DNA of 64,000 nt from contig JAPEHQ010000018.1 in assembly GCA_027405735.1 (NCBI GenBank), forward strand, positions 124,001 through 188,000. The letters run 5' to 3'. The stretch's first letter is position 1. Every line of letters starts with the position of its first letter. Source of the DNA: Mucor racemosus. Its lineage: Eukaryota > Mucoromycota > Mucoromycetes > Mucorales > Mucoraceae. Position numbers and translations under genes: made by a program. The notes beneath the pieces were generated by a model. That model was not told the DNA's origin. It searched no databases and worked only from the letters and a program-made list of their open reading frames with translations. Shown here one piece after another: positions 44,851-57,394 of the stretch.

Positions 44851-45709
44851 CTCATCCCAAATTCTGAACCTGAAAAAAAATTCCGAAAATCTCATGTTCT
44901 TTACGAAAAATACAGCTAAGAGATCCATCAATAGCTCGATCGATAGGTAATGTTTTTTTGTATTATCTCTATTGCTTATATTTAAAACATGCTTATAAAA
45001 AGTGATGAATATCTTCAAGAAACCTCCGAAATTTTCATTGCATTTTGCGCATAATTTGTTATGAAACATTTATCTAAATTTTACTTAGATGGATACAGAA
45101 TTTAAAATTGTATAAAAACCACTTAATACACTAGGTCTACTTACTTTGCAGTTCATGAGCTTTTAAACAATCTTATTTTTTGAATCATTTTTTGTCCATT
45201 TTTTCATCAATTAAATTAATTTTGGAACTCCGTTACTATAGGGTTTAAGCTGTAATATTAACTAGTATTTTGATTATCTCGACGAAAAATCAATATTTTT
45301 TGCTGAAACAAAAAATGCAGAGTAGCTTTGAGTTGGATCTATTTTGTGACGGCAAAAAATTAATGCCTCGATTGAGGTGCTCAATTTTTTATATATAATC
45401 AAGTTAGGTCAAACTTGGTCAGTTTTGGTCAATGTTTGGCCAGTGCACGTATATTCTGGTATTGATATTTCCATTTTCCGAGAGATATTAATGGTTTATA
45501 GAGTGAGGATACATCTTCTTTAAAGATTTTACGTAATTCGACACAATAATATGGGGAAAAACCATTCAAAAGCTATATGAAATATACTTTTTACAACCGT
45601 AAAAAATCGATAACAAAAGTCCTATCCTACTAACTTCCAGCTTCATATGAGAGTAGGGACACGTCTTTGGCACGATTATCGCAAAGGGTAACGTCTACAA
45701 CCTACTGCT
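44851..45709 (+). repeat. R1 dispersed repeat, copy 2, right half
   Basis: Starts at the second CTCATCC and aligns with 58124-58991 to the shared end ACGTCTACNACCTACTG. Confidence 0.85.
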
Positions 45710-46545
45710 TGTTGAGTAGACACTCAAACCCAATATTATTATGTGTTTAGCATGAATAATACTATAAATTATAAAAAAGGGTTATATTTATTATGTAATT
45801 TTCCGGAAGCTGTCCGGCTTTTCGGCTATGTCCGGTACTATCGACCTATCGTCAATTGAAAAAAAGTGCCATAAAAAAGTATCATATTTTTATCCTCACT
45901 CCCTAGAAATCAGTTACTGGTAAAGGCATTAACTGCTGTTCGGTGAAAAATTTGGTGGTCTGTACAGGCTTCTTGAATAATAGGGAATTTATTTCGCATG
46001 CTGTAAACAATTTTACTTATGTACTTATTGATCCGTATACTTCGATATATATATTCTAGGTGTCCGGATCTAACTTAACTACAGTCATGACTCGATTTAG
46101 TGGACACATGAATAACCGAAATTCAGTTTAACGGACACTTTTGACTTTCCCGATGATTCTGGTCAAGGAATTTCGCTGTTATTTTCCACTATTTCAAAAT
46201 AGTGGATTATTGAAAAATGTTGTGGCATTTTTATTTCTGGACATTTGTATAATTTTGGCTCATGAAAAACAGATCCTAATAGAGAAAACAATCTAATGTA
46301 GTATTCTGTAGTGGACTGTCACTAATTCATAGTTTGCAAAACTACAAAACCAAATGTCGAGATAAAGTATGCAAAAAGAGACTGGGCTTGCCTTTGCTTG
46401 AAACATTTTTCATGTCGACTCACATAATGCGTACAGTAGTATCTAAAAGCCTCTTTTTGCTCGTGACTCCTATTAGGCACCACTTGGGTTGTCAAAATCA
46501 GAAAAGATTTTGCACCATCTCGACATATTCAACCCTTTCATAAAA
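45710..46545. other. Gene-free interval upstream of the TTL-like gene, with a possible pogo-type terminus
   Basis: After TA at 46080-46081 the sequence CAGTCATGACTCGATTTAG, then a repeated GGACAC motif (46102 and 46133), resembles the end of a pogo/Tigger-like element; no partner end was found. No gene recognised. Confidence 0.35.
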
Positions 46546-47787
46546 ATGTCTTTGAAAGCCCATGTTCATCTCGATGAACCCTACACTCATCAAGCCGTTG
46601 TCAAGGCATTGAGCAACTCTAAAAAATTAAATTGGATCATCAACCAAGACATTGACGAAAATCATGCCGACGCTGATTTAGCAAATGTTCAATTACAATG
46701 GCTCGAGTACGAATTAATTAATTGGCAGCATTTAGCCATGCACAAAGACACACTTGCCAATGCATATTGTATTCGTAAAGGTCTCATTCGTAAATCTCAA
46801 ATGGCCTACAATATGACAAAATATCTCTCCAAAAACCCAAATAGCATTTTAAAAAAAGCAATTCCTGAGACTTGGTTGTTTGAATTAGATCATGTTGATT
46901 ATTTTGAAGAAGCCATGAATGATGTTTTTGAAGTAGAAAGAGATTTACAAGATGGACATATGTTTATTATTAAACCTAGTATGGCTAACAAAGCTGCTGG
47001 TATTAAGGTGTTTAATTCACTGGATGAATTGCGTGCCATGTTTGAAGTTGAAGACAGCGATAGTGAAGATGAAGATGATGAAAACTATGACAGTGATCAA
47101 GAAGATTTAACTCAAGTGCGTGAATGGGTTATTCAACGTTATATTCATAAGCCTCTATTAGTGAATAAACGTAAATTCCATGTACGTGCTTATGTACTTG
47201 CCAAATCAAACATTCAAGTGTATTTATACAAGGATATGTTGGCATTGTTTGCCATGAAGGATTACGATACCAGCAATTTAGATGACAATTTAACTCATTT
47301 AACCAATACTTGTCTTCAAGCTGATGAGGAAGGATATGATGAACAAGCATCGGTCAAATTGTTCTGGGAACTTGGTTTGGATGAAAAGGATCTGAACAGC
47401 ATGTTTGATCAAATGAAGAGTATTTTAGCCGAAGTATTCAATGCTTGTACAAGTGAAATGACAACATTCCAAGCCATGCCAAATGCATTTGAATTATTTG
47501 GTGTCGATTTCATGATGGACGAAGATTTGAATGTGTACTTTTTAGAAGCAAATGCTGTAAGATGTGTATAATGTTTTTTTGAATGCTAATTTTTATTAAA
47601 GCTCAAATTTGATTTTTTTTTGTAGTTTCCTGATTTCAAGCAAACAGGTGGTAAATTACAACATATTATTCAAGAATTATTTGAAGCAACCGCAAGAGTT
47701 GCAATCGAGCCATTTTTCACAGACGGTCAAGCAGTAACAGATGAAAAGTTGATTAAAGTATTTGATAAAGAATTATTATCCTTATAG
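46546..47787 (+). CDS. Tubulin-tyrosine-ligase-like (TTL) domain protein
   Basis: Two exons, 46546-47556 and 47626-47787, encode 390 residues. The ATP-grasp TTL fold is visible in FIIKPSMANKAAGI (ATP-binding Lys), REWVIQRYIHKPLLV, RKFHVRAYVL, LTHLTNTCLQ and ELFGVDFMMDEDLNVYFLEANA (metal-binding Asp and Glu-x-Asn). TTL-family enzymes ligate amino acids to tubulin or other proteins. An acidic insert of about 25 residues (Glu/Asp/Ser, near 168-192) sits inside the domain. No SurE domain precedes it, unlike yeast Pby1. An upstream in-frame ATG at 46489 would add 19 residues without homology, so 46546 was chosen. Its stop codon overlaps the end of the convergent DnaJ gene. Confidence 0.85.
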
Positions 47788-49237
47788 GAAATGATTGTAT
47801 TGTTGATATGGCGATTGATGGTGATGACTAGATGGACCACCAGCACCATTGTTTCCGTAGATATTATCAAATAAATCATCTTGATAATTATAAGATTGTT
47901 GTTGTTGTTGTTGTTGTTGAAAAGGAGAGTACATGTGTTGCATCATTTGTTGCTGATGAAGCTGCATATGTTGTTGATGCATTCTTTCTCTTTGTTGACG
48001 CATATAGTCTTCATGTCTTCTTTGTTCATCCCATAATCTTTGTTGATCTTGTTGTAATTTTAATTGTTGTAAACGAAGTTGTTCTTGTCGATAAAAATAA
48101 TCTCGATGCTCATCATATTCATCAAGTTCATCGTGTTGTTGCTCTTCTTCCTCTCCTTCACTTTCAATATTGGGTTGAACTTTTTCTACTGATCTACTGT
48201 TATTAGATGGGCTTCCTGATTCAATTTGATGTTGTGCTGGTTGTTCTACGCCATTTATCTTTGTGATTCCATTTCCATATTCTTCGATTACTTTTGTTCC
48301 CTGTCAAAGCAGTGTTTAAATACCATTTACATGCAGTTGGATGTCTAAAACTTACATTTTCGTCAGTAATCTTTGTGGTTTTGACTGATTCAACAACTCC
48401 ATTTATGTTGCGAGTGGAAGTAGAGACTGATTTTGAATATCCACCTCCTCCACCTCCTCTATTCATATTACTTGTTCCTATGTATGAAGAGGAAGATTGT
48501 TGTTGTTGTTGTTGAAATGGTCCCATCATGGGAGACATAAAATCGTTACTAAAAAATGGATTACCACCACCACCAAATCCTCCTGTCATGAATTGTCGAT
48601 TGAAACCATGAAAAGGTGGAGGTGGGGGTGGAGCTTGATGCATAGGTGGCATCATAAAAGAAGAAAACATGTCGCCTCCTCGTCCGAAAACGCCCATGTG
48701 ATTGAAAAACTCTGCAAATATTTCTTCAGGATTATGGAACTAATAATATTGTTTACTATATAAAAATCTAGACAATTAGCTTCTAATACTTACAGCAAAT
48801 CCGGCAAATGGATTATGATAACCATATTCGTCTTCATGCATTGGATTGTTACCACGATTATCGTAAATTCTTCTTTTCTCGGCTATATGGAAATAAAAAT
48901 TTGTTACATTAATATTCTTTATATTATGAACTAACTATATATTTACGGTCTGATAAAATCTCATATGCTTCACTGCATGTACATAATATGTTAATTTGTG
49001 TCGTTTTAAAAATCTGCAATAAATTTACCTTATATCTTTAAACTATACAATTTATAAACTTGGTTAACAATTTTCAAAAAGAATGCTTCATGCAAAATAT
49101 ACCTTTTCTACAGCGTCGGCAGAAGAATTCTTATCCGGATGGAATTTCAGAGCAAGTTTACGGTATGCCTTCTTAATCTGTTGATCAGAGGCATCTTTTT
49201 CGATATGTAAAACTTCATAATAATCTAATGTTGACAT
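47782..49237 (-). CDS. DnaJ (Hsp40) protein, class B-like
   Basis: Five exons on the minus strand (49103-49237, 48947-49013, 48794-48882, 48356-48739, 47782-48300) encode 397 residues. The J domain starts at residue 3, with the Hsp70-activating HPD at 33-35. A Gly/Phe/Met/Pro-rich region follows (about 105-180), then a conserved-looking beta segment and a long Gln-rich, coiled-coil-prone C-terminus. There is no zinc-finger domain, so it is not class A. Helix III carries about nine extra residues ([10 protein letters not shown] before SEAYEILSD) encoded by exon 2, either a true insertion or a mis-placed splice site. CACGTGA lies upstream at about 49369. Its last 6 bases overlap the TTL-like gene. 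Confidence 0.83.
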
Positions 49238-50806
49238 AATTTTAAATTAAAACAAAAAGAAACAAAAAGAAATTATTAGAATCTCGAATTTTTCGTACTA
49301 TAATCAGTCTTAAATGTTATTGCTCAACACCTCAATTAGTAAAAACAGCGAAAAAAGAAATCCTCTGCACGTGATCATATTGAAATGAGCTCGACATACG
49401 GTACATGCCTATATTATTTGTAGCTATCACAATCTCCAAAACAAATCTTTCGGATGCCATTTTTAAATTGGAACTACTACATGAATCACTAGCAACTTGA
49501 GTTTCCAGCCCAACTTCCTGTCATTCAATGCCATAAACATCTTGGTTCATAATGACAATAACGGGCAAAGAGACAAGGAATAATGCAAAATAGTTGCTGC
49601 AATGGCTTAGTGAGCTGGAATAATCGCAATTATTAATCATTCACAATGGAAAAATTTGCATAGTTGCGTCTTTTATTTTTGCATGAATCATTGGTTGTAT
49701 TTCGATGTGTCGTTTTGTTAGCCGTTGCAATGTTGCTACTCAAATCTTTTGCAAGTTCGACCTCTTTTTTTCAGAGGCTGAAGCTCAAAAAACACTCAAA
49801 AAAGCGCTAGAATTATAATAACCCTTCAATGAATTCAATAAAGTTGAACATCATATAAAATGAACTTATAGCAAGCAACATCAAATACATCTTTTTTTTT
49901 TTTAGTTTATAGAAATACAGCAATTTTTCGTGAAGTTATCACCATTACAAAATATAGCCCAGTTTTTTGACCTCAACTCCCGTTCGATTTTTGCGGTTCT
50001 GGGGAATTTACGAGCTTTTTTTGCCGGGAACTTTTATTTTGAATAATGTTAGGTTATTCGGATTTTGGAGGGCTACAATTAACATTTAGTTCACTATAGC
50101 TGTTTACTATACGATTTGTTGCATAAATTTGAAATTTCTGCTTTTTTTCTTTGGCATTTTGGCATTTCACAGCTTAAAAATGATTTGAACGCCGCTTTGA
50201 GCATATAACGAAATTATTGTTCTTGCAAATATGGCAGATATCATTAAACATACAAGATCAATGTTTTCTTATACTTATCTATACTATTTGAAATACTAAT
50301 TACAGTAATCGTTTATTTCCTTTTTCGGCAAAGCTGTCGCTTGGGATATTTAGAACGTGTGTTTTCTTGATCTTCAAAAGTTAAATTCAGTAGATTTAAT
50401 ACAATGCCAGTAACACCGAGCATAGGAAGTTTACTCTTATCCTTTTTTTTTTCTTTGCAAAAAAAGTGGCAGATTAAAGAATTTAAGGTACCTCAACATA
50501 GGTCAGGTGTATGAAACTAAGCTCCGGGCATTTTCTCTTTTTTTTTTTAAAAAACATATGATACCATTAACGCATTTGTATGCATCCTGAAATAAACTGT
50601 GCTTGTGGCGCTACATTTCGTGAATCATGAAACAAAATTGAAGATACCTGTAATCGCTTGATCCCATCTCAATAATGAAAATTTAACAGCACTTGACTCA
50701 ACTATACTGTAAATCCTGTCCCTACTAATCCATAATTTCCTGTTCTAAATAACCATCAAAATCAAGTAGTAAAAGTAATATAGATTGATGAGCTTGAATG
50801 TCTTTT
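49238..50806. other. Gene-free interval between DnaJ and RPS28 genes
   Basis: No gene was recognised; the stretch 49.8-50.4 kb has repeat-like texture but no partner was seen here. CACGTGA at about 49369 may serve the DnaJ promoter. Confidence 0.5.
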
Positions 50807-50864
50807 TTAGTTTATTACTACTTTATCTGTATAAAATAAAAAAGGGAAAAACCGCAAGGGCAGT

Positions 50865-51365
50865 TTAACGGAGACGACGAGCTTCACGTTCAGATTCCAA
50901 AAGACAGAGAATATCGTTTTCACGGACGGGACCCTTAACGTTACGGATGATGGAACGGTTAGTATCATCCATGAATTCAACACGGACTTGGGTGACACCA
51001 CCACGAGAACCGGTACGGCCGAGAACCTTTGTAACTCTAGCGAGCTTGACGGGGGTCTTTGAGGAGTCCTACAATGTAGTATTGTGATTAGTTAAAAACT
51101 AAGGTGACCATGTAGTATAAATCAATTGCAATTAGATGGTGAAATAATTGTAGAGTATATATATATATATTGAATAAAAAGGTGTTATTTCTGAATTATG
51201 GCTGTTATATGTAGTTGTAGTGTATAAGTTGTATATTGTAGAAAATTTTCGTTTAAAACATCCCCAATGTTCCAAAATCGATGCATCATTTATCTAAATC
51301 ATCCATCCATCTTTCAATCTATTCATCCATCTAATGCAATCCAATTATAAATTTAAACCTACCAT
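50865..51365 (-). CDS. RPS28: 40S ribosomal protein eS28
   Basis: The coding exon 50865-51068 (minus) reads [20 protein letters not shown] and onwards to [10 protein letters not shown] then TAA, nearly identical to eS28 of all eukaryotes (about 67-69 residues). The start codon is not in this exon. The best fit is an ATG at 51363-51365 followed at once by a GTAGGT donor, giving a 294-nt intron whose 3' end has a TAACTAAT branch site and TTGTAG acceptor. The product is then 68 residues. eS28 sits at the mRNA exit side of the small subunit. Long 5' introns are common in fungal ribosomal protein genes. Exon 2 is certain, exon 1 inferred. Confidence 0.9.
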
Positions 51366-51535
51366 TATAGATTAATTTGTATATGGATTGAAAAGGAGGG
51401 AACTCTTTATATTTGAAATTGAACAATGCCCTATAGATCCCACACACACACAAGCAATATTACATTTTTGCTGGAAGGCATAAACCGCACCCGAACAAAA
51501 AACCCAAAAAAGGAATCTGAGATTTAATTTTATTT
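51366..51535. other. Short intergenic region between RPS28 and CFT1
   Basis: Upstream of the RPS28 start and downstream of CFT1. Contains a CACACACACA run near 51441. Confidence 0.5.
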
Positions 51536-54500
51536 TTAAAAATGATCAATGCTAAATTCAATATCTACTAAATCCTCCATAATACGAGGTACAGTTGTAC
51601 CAATTTGCTTTGTAGTTTCCTTTTGACGTTCTATCGAGAGTCCAGCAAACTCAAAAATCAAATCACCATCTAATACGGCCTTTGTACGATTTGAAGCCAT
51701 TCTTTGTTTAGGACCCTTAATTAATCTATAAGCTCTAGGATTTAATCCAGCTACATGTTGGACATTGTTCACTAATTGACCATACAATGTACTAAGACGT
51801 TTGAATGTCTTTTCAGATATAGGAGATAATACAGAGATAGACCCGCTAAATGTACCACAAAGACAGAAATGTCTTCGGCTATATTCTAATCCTTTTTCTG
51901 TCTTTTCAATTTGTGGTAATCGAACCATTGTTTGTACCTGAGATCCTACATGGAAATCACCACGGCGCATCAATTTTTGACCACCAAATGACTGTAAATC
52001 TATTAAAGAATCAGAGATGTGAATTTTGTATACCCTATAAAGACTTACTGAAAGGAGCATATTGGTATAAATCCAAGTTTTCACTGGTATCTCCAACAAC
52101 AAGATATAACGATTTATCGTCAATAATGAAGTCCACACAACCCACTTCAAATGATTGATAATCTTTACCAAGTAATGATAATTTTGCTGGTTCGAGCTGG
52201 AAACCCAAGAACCAAATAGACTTTTGAGCGTCTCCCAATAAGATGAAATTCTTGATAGAACTCATACTTGTAACATAAATTTGGACATCAATAAAAGCAA
52301 CACCCACAAGACTTTCGTCATCTTCTAGGCTCCAAACAATAACCTTGGAACCAATACAGGATGCTAAATGTCCACTTATATTACACATGGCTGTTACAGC
52401 GCCTTTGACATCTTCTGTATGCAAATGTTTGAACTTATGATTAGTTTGTGGATTATTTGGTTCAGGAACAACTTCAATAATGTCGAAAATACGGATCTAA
52501 AAAAGAAAAAGTTAATACATAAAATCACATTATATATATATTATTACTTACAGATCCTCGCATGGTAGTATCTTCACCTCGAAGCACACCAGTACCAACC
52601 ACCATAAAATGTTTACGGCCGGTACTTGTTTGTTTAGACTCTAAAGCAGCACATTGCAAAGAGAAACATTGTTCAAATTCTTCAAATTCCACCTCGTCGA
52701 CAATTTCCCAAGTAACAGGCGACACCATAAGCATTGAAAACTTATCTACCCGAGGTAAAAACTCACCAGGTTCTCTTTCTTCATTAGTAACAGATGGTTC
52801 TTCATCACCTTCAGGTACAGGAATATCATCTGCAGTTTGCAAATTTACAGGTCGTTCAGTAGACACAAGCACAGCATAAACACGCATGATGGGATGATAT
52901 TGAATTTTATGTACAGTTTGACCCAAAGGTATTTTTTGCATTACCCAATCTAAATCATAAATCACACCATCTGTACGAAGACCTGATAAACAAATATTTG
53001 ATTTTGCATCCACTGTAATAAAACCATGTTTACAATTGACATTGTGGAATTGAGTAAATCCAATAACTTCATTTTTCGTCTTCATGGGATGAACTCGAAC
53101 AAAACTTTTACATGAATTCATGAGCCATGCAGGTTGTGATCCAGCAACAAATACACCAGTGTAGCCTGCAACATCAGTGAATGGAATCAATAGTTTTTGT
53201 CGATGCTTTTCTAACTTCTTGGTAACTGGTTTCTTTTGATCTTCTTCTTCGTCGTCTAATAAATCCAAGTCTGGAATATCAAATTCATCGATGATTTCCT
53301 TCTTTTTGGACTTTCTGGACTCTTCCGCTGCTGATGAAGCAGATTTTCGAGATACATATTCATGGTGAACTCTGGAAAATCGAAGAGCTAAACGATCTGA
53401 TTTAGTATCATTTGGGGAAGGTACAAAACTAAACGCTTTGTAAATGATGATATCGTTCGTCTCTGTACGTGCGACTAGATGAGGATCCTTCCTTTCTCTT
53501 CCAATGTTTGTCATCAAGATCTCTTGAATAATAGTGGAACTGCTGCTACTGTTGCTGTTGCCTTTTTTACTACCATCTTTTGGTTGATCTGTTATTAAAT
53601 CAGGTGCTATATCAAATTGAGGACATGTAAAGTATTCTTTGAAATCAGGAAGACTATAGATTTGTAATGTACCATCTGTAGTATAAATAAGTGTCCAGAA
53701 ACTAACTCTAGTAATCTCATTCAATGCACCCCCTTTGAGGCTAACATTGGCTTCATCAATATCCTCAGATTGAATTTTGAGTTGATCTTCTATACTATTG
53801 TTGCCAAATCCATTACTTGATCCATCAGCAGCAGTTTGATCTTTGGTTTCATCAGTACCATATAACATTTCATCATCATCGTCAACAAGATCAGCATTAT
53901 CTAGAGCATTTGTAATCGGTGCTGCTGAAGTGTTCACTTTAATATCATCATCAATATCATCGCCATAAAGATCCATATCAACTTCATCAAATTCTGCTGT
54001 TGTATTTGCATTGTTTGGTTTCTTATAACTACCATCGAGTTTATCTTCAGCTTTACGTTTCTTGTGTTGTTGTTGTTGTTGTTGAGATCGAGCAGCAGCA
54101 GCAGCTTTAGCGGCTTTTTCAGCTTTAGCAGCAATAGCAACTTTTTTTTCTGAAACACTCGAGAATAAACTTGAGGTATCTGCAAAGATATTTGCCATGG
54201 CAATAGGTGTTTTGTTAATATATGAAGGTAGTTGTATAGAGGATATTTCTGTTGTATCGGCATCTCCTCCCTTTAATGCTAAGATTTTGTTGTTGTCTAG
54301 AGTGAGTATAATATAAGGATCACGGATACTGGCATCAATAATCTTGGAACCACGAATAGGAATTGTTCTTAAACGTTTTCCTTCGGGAGTCAATACCATA
54401 ACACCAGTTGCATACACTTGCACAATACGAGTTGAATTGAATAATGTACTGACAGCAATAGTAGGACCACGAGTATAGAACCCAGTTTTCACCAATTCTT

Positions 54501-56685
54501 GTAATTCATCACCGGCTGATAATACCATCGTACTCTTGGATTTACTAATGAATAATAGTTTGTCGAATGCTTCATCAAATGCACTATCTGCTTCCACAGT
54601 TTCCCATCTACTATTCTTATCAGTATTATCAATTGATGCGACAGAAGCTTTTCTAATGTTTTCAAATGTTGCTTCTTTACGACATTTAATTGACCAGATA
54701 GCTTGACTGTCTGATTGATTGAATGAAAACGAAGTTTGAGGATGTATATGACGTTGAAATACGCACAAAGCGCCATTTCTACCATGGCCTGAACAACTGA
54801 CTAATTCCATATCAGGAATTCCAGCAACTGTATTCTGTCCTTGATCCTCTTCTTCTTCTTCTTCTTCCTCCTTGTGATTACTTTCAACATCGCCTATAGT
54901 CATATCCACAATGGGCCCAGTATTCAACAATGTATCACATACACGGAATGAGAAATCGTTATCTTTTTGCAATTGTGATTTACTTCCAAGCATTTCTTTA
55001 CTGTATTTCCATTTAATCAACAATGAATCTCCTACTCGACTACCCAAAAAGAAATATTCATTATTGACATTTGTAACGCAAGAAGGGACAGTGGCTAAAG
55101 GTGGCAATTCAGAATATGTCTTTGCACCTAAATTCACCTTGTGTACAATTTCAGTAATATTCATGCCAACCACTTTACTACCATCCATCTTCATTTGTAC
55201 TACAGCCCAATCTCCATTTTGCATGAAAATCAAACAACGATCACCGCCAAATGCTAATGCTTTAGCACCATCAAATGTTAAATTCATGTTGATGAGTTTG
55301 TCTTGATATATCATGCCTGCGAATTCAGTTGTCTTTTTAGTATATCCATTAACTGCAACACCTACACCGGGAGAGCCTTGAGATACATGCAACAGTGAAT
55401 TGGCTGCAATGACCAATACACCTGTAACAGGTTTGGGCATGGCTACTAATTTTATGCAATCGTAAGGTAGTTTGTCGATGGAATAAATAATGGGATAAAC
55501 TTTGGCGGTTAAATCTAATGATATGACCACAACAGAGACTGTATCTTTGACACTTGCTAATCGACTAAAAAGTAGCATTAGTTTATCGGCAATTCTGTTG
55601 TTGTTTTTCTATTTTTTATTACCCTGTCCATGTCTGTTCAGATTGAAATAAAATTGCTAGTGTTGGTTCGTAATAATCTGATAAAAATACCATATCAATC
55701 ACATTTTTAATACGTGCATCAATTGTCTCTAAATCGATCAAAAAACTGGGCATATATGGCCATTTTCTAATGCAAAATAAAATTAATTATGTTGTACGTC
55801 AATATTGGTCCTGATTAACTTACTGGGCTTCTTCATCATCCTCTACTTCTCCTTGTCTTTCGTCCAATTTATCGGCTTGTCGAAAAGGTAAAACCGCCAA
55901 TTTATTGTCATAAAAGTTCAAAACTGCACATCTTTGTTGAGGATCGATATGAATATTTGAAGGATAAGGATTTGTCAAGAATTCTTTCTATTATTTTCAT
56001 GAAATCCTTAGTGTTTTGTTTGTTCAATTGATTAACTATCCTTTTATACCTTGAATTCATCTCTTTCGTAATAATGGATTGAAACAGTTACGATTGAATT
56101 TGTTGCAGGAGACCATTCCAATAATGACATCTAAAATACCCAATTAGATACTATTTCATTCATGTTGCTAAATACCATTATTACCTTGGCATCACTGAAA
56201 CCTAAAAGCAAACTATCACAACCCTCCTTTCCTCGAGGAGAGCTAGTTTTTACTACACCCATCGTTGTAATTGTACCGTTCAATTTATACTGAGCAACTA
56301 ATTCTAATCTTCCTGAACTCGATTCCGCAATATCTTTATTTTGCTTGATCGGTTTCATTTTAGGAAACTCGAGTGTCTGCTGGAAAGGGTTAGTTTTTTT
56401 CATTTTAAACAATCATAAAAAAAAAACCATTACCATATCGTCATTTTCAGTCAAACGTTCACTTGCCAATTCTTGATCTACCATCTTTGTATCTTCTTCT
56501 TCTTCTTCGCCATCTTCTACTTTGACAGTTTGATCAGGTATGTATTCGACAAACTCGTAAATTTGTAATAAAGAAGCTTTTGCTACTACAAGATTTGTCG
56601 CGTCTGGTGATGTAAAATGACTAGTTTCTACTTGCTCTACCGTTTGTGGTGGAAACAGTTCTTGATAAACCGCATATGCCGACAT
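51536..56685 (-). CDS. CFT1: Cleavage and polyadenylation factor subunit CPSF160/Cft1
   Basis: Eight exons on the minus strand (56434-56685, 56185-56379, 56050-56130, 55824-55987, 55623-55766, 52552-55564, 52049-52496, 51536-51999) encode 1586 residues with all phases agreeing; exon 2 could start one codon later (CAGCAG). The protein is the scaffold of the mRNA 3'-processing polymerase module and is built of beta-propellers. The N-terminus MSAYAVYQELFPPQTVE and RLELVAQY block and the C-terminal CPSF_A domain (RIFDIIEVVPEPNNP, FILLGDAQKSIWFL, MVRLPQ) are diagnostic. Fungal-type extra loops are present: an acidic insert in exon 1, a Gln run with KKRKAED (nuclear-signal-like) and Asp-rich loops. 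It is somewhat longer than the usual 1350-1450. Confidence 0.95.
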
Positions 56686-57394
56686 TTTTATATATATATA
56701 TCAAACGTGCAAGAGCAAAACAAGTTCAGAATAGAATGAATTGTTCTCAAAAAGTTTGGCAGCAAGGTCAGAAAATTTTTGAATTGAATTCGTTTTAATT
56801 GAACCTCAGTGTCAAAAAGTGTGTTTGGTGGAAAGGGGCATTGATGCTTGGTTGACAGCCAAACGGTCACGATAAACAGACACTTTTGCATTGAATCTTT
56901 GCCCTGGATCTACTTATTTGTTGCTAATTGACTTTAAAGGCTCGAATCAAAGATACTGTTAATTAATATAGCCATATAAATAACAATGTACATAGAAAAA
57001 TATGAGAACCATGACTAACATCTACTGTTTGTGATCAAGATTAAAAGCACATTATAATATAAATAATGGTATCTCGAGAACACAAAAACTTCAAGATCAT
57101 AAATGCCTCTGAAAATGAGACACACTTCTCTTATCAAGATTTAATACAAAAAAAAAACTTCTCTTATTGAGAGCTATTCCATTCAATAAAATTGCGTTAA
57201 TTTAGTTATTTAGCTTTGAAAATTACTAATTTAAGCAAAACTGTAACGAACTATTGATTTGCTGCGATTCTCTGAATATTTGTATCTTTGAAAAATGTTA
57301 CACTCCATAACTTATAACTAATTTTGGTATTTTTTGTAGGTGATCACCTGAAAAAACTGAATTTTTAGGAAATTCAATTTTTATAGCTTTCAGT
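56686..57394. other. Intergenic upstream of CFT1
   Basis: A (TA)n patch lies just before the CFT1 start (56691-56701). No other feature was recognised. Confidence 0.5.

Noticed and set aside
54911..55306. 131-codon plus-strand frame
   Set aside because: Antisense to exon 6 of CFT1.
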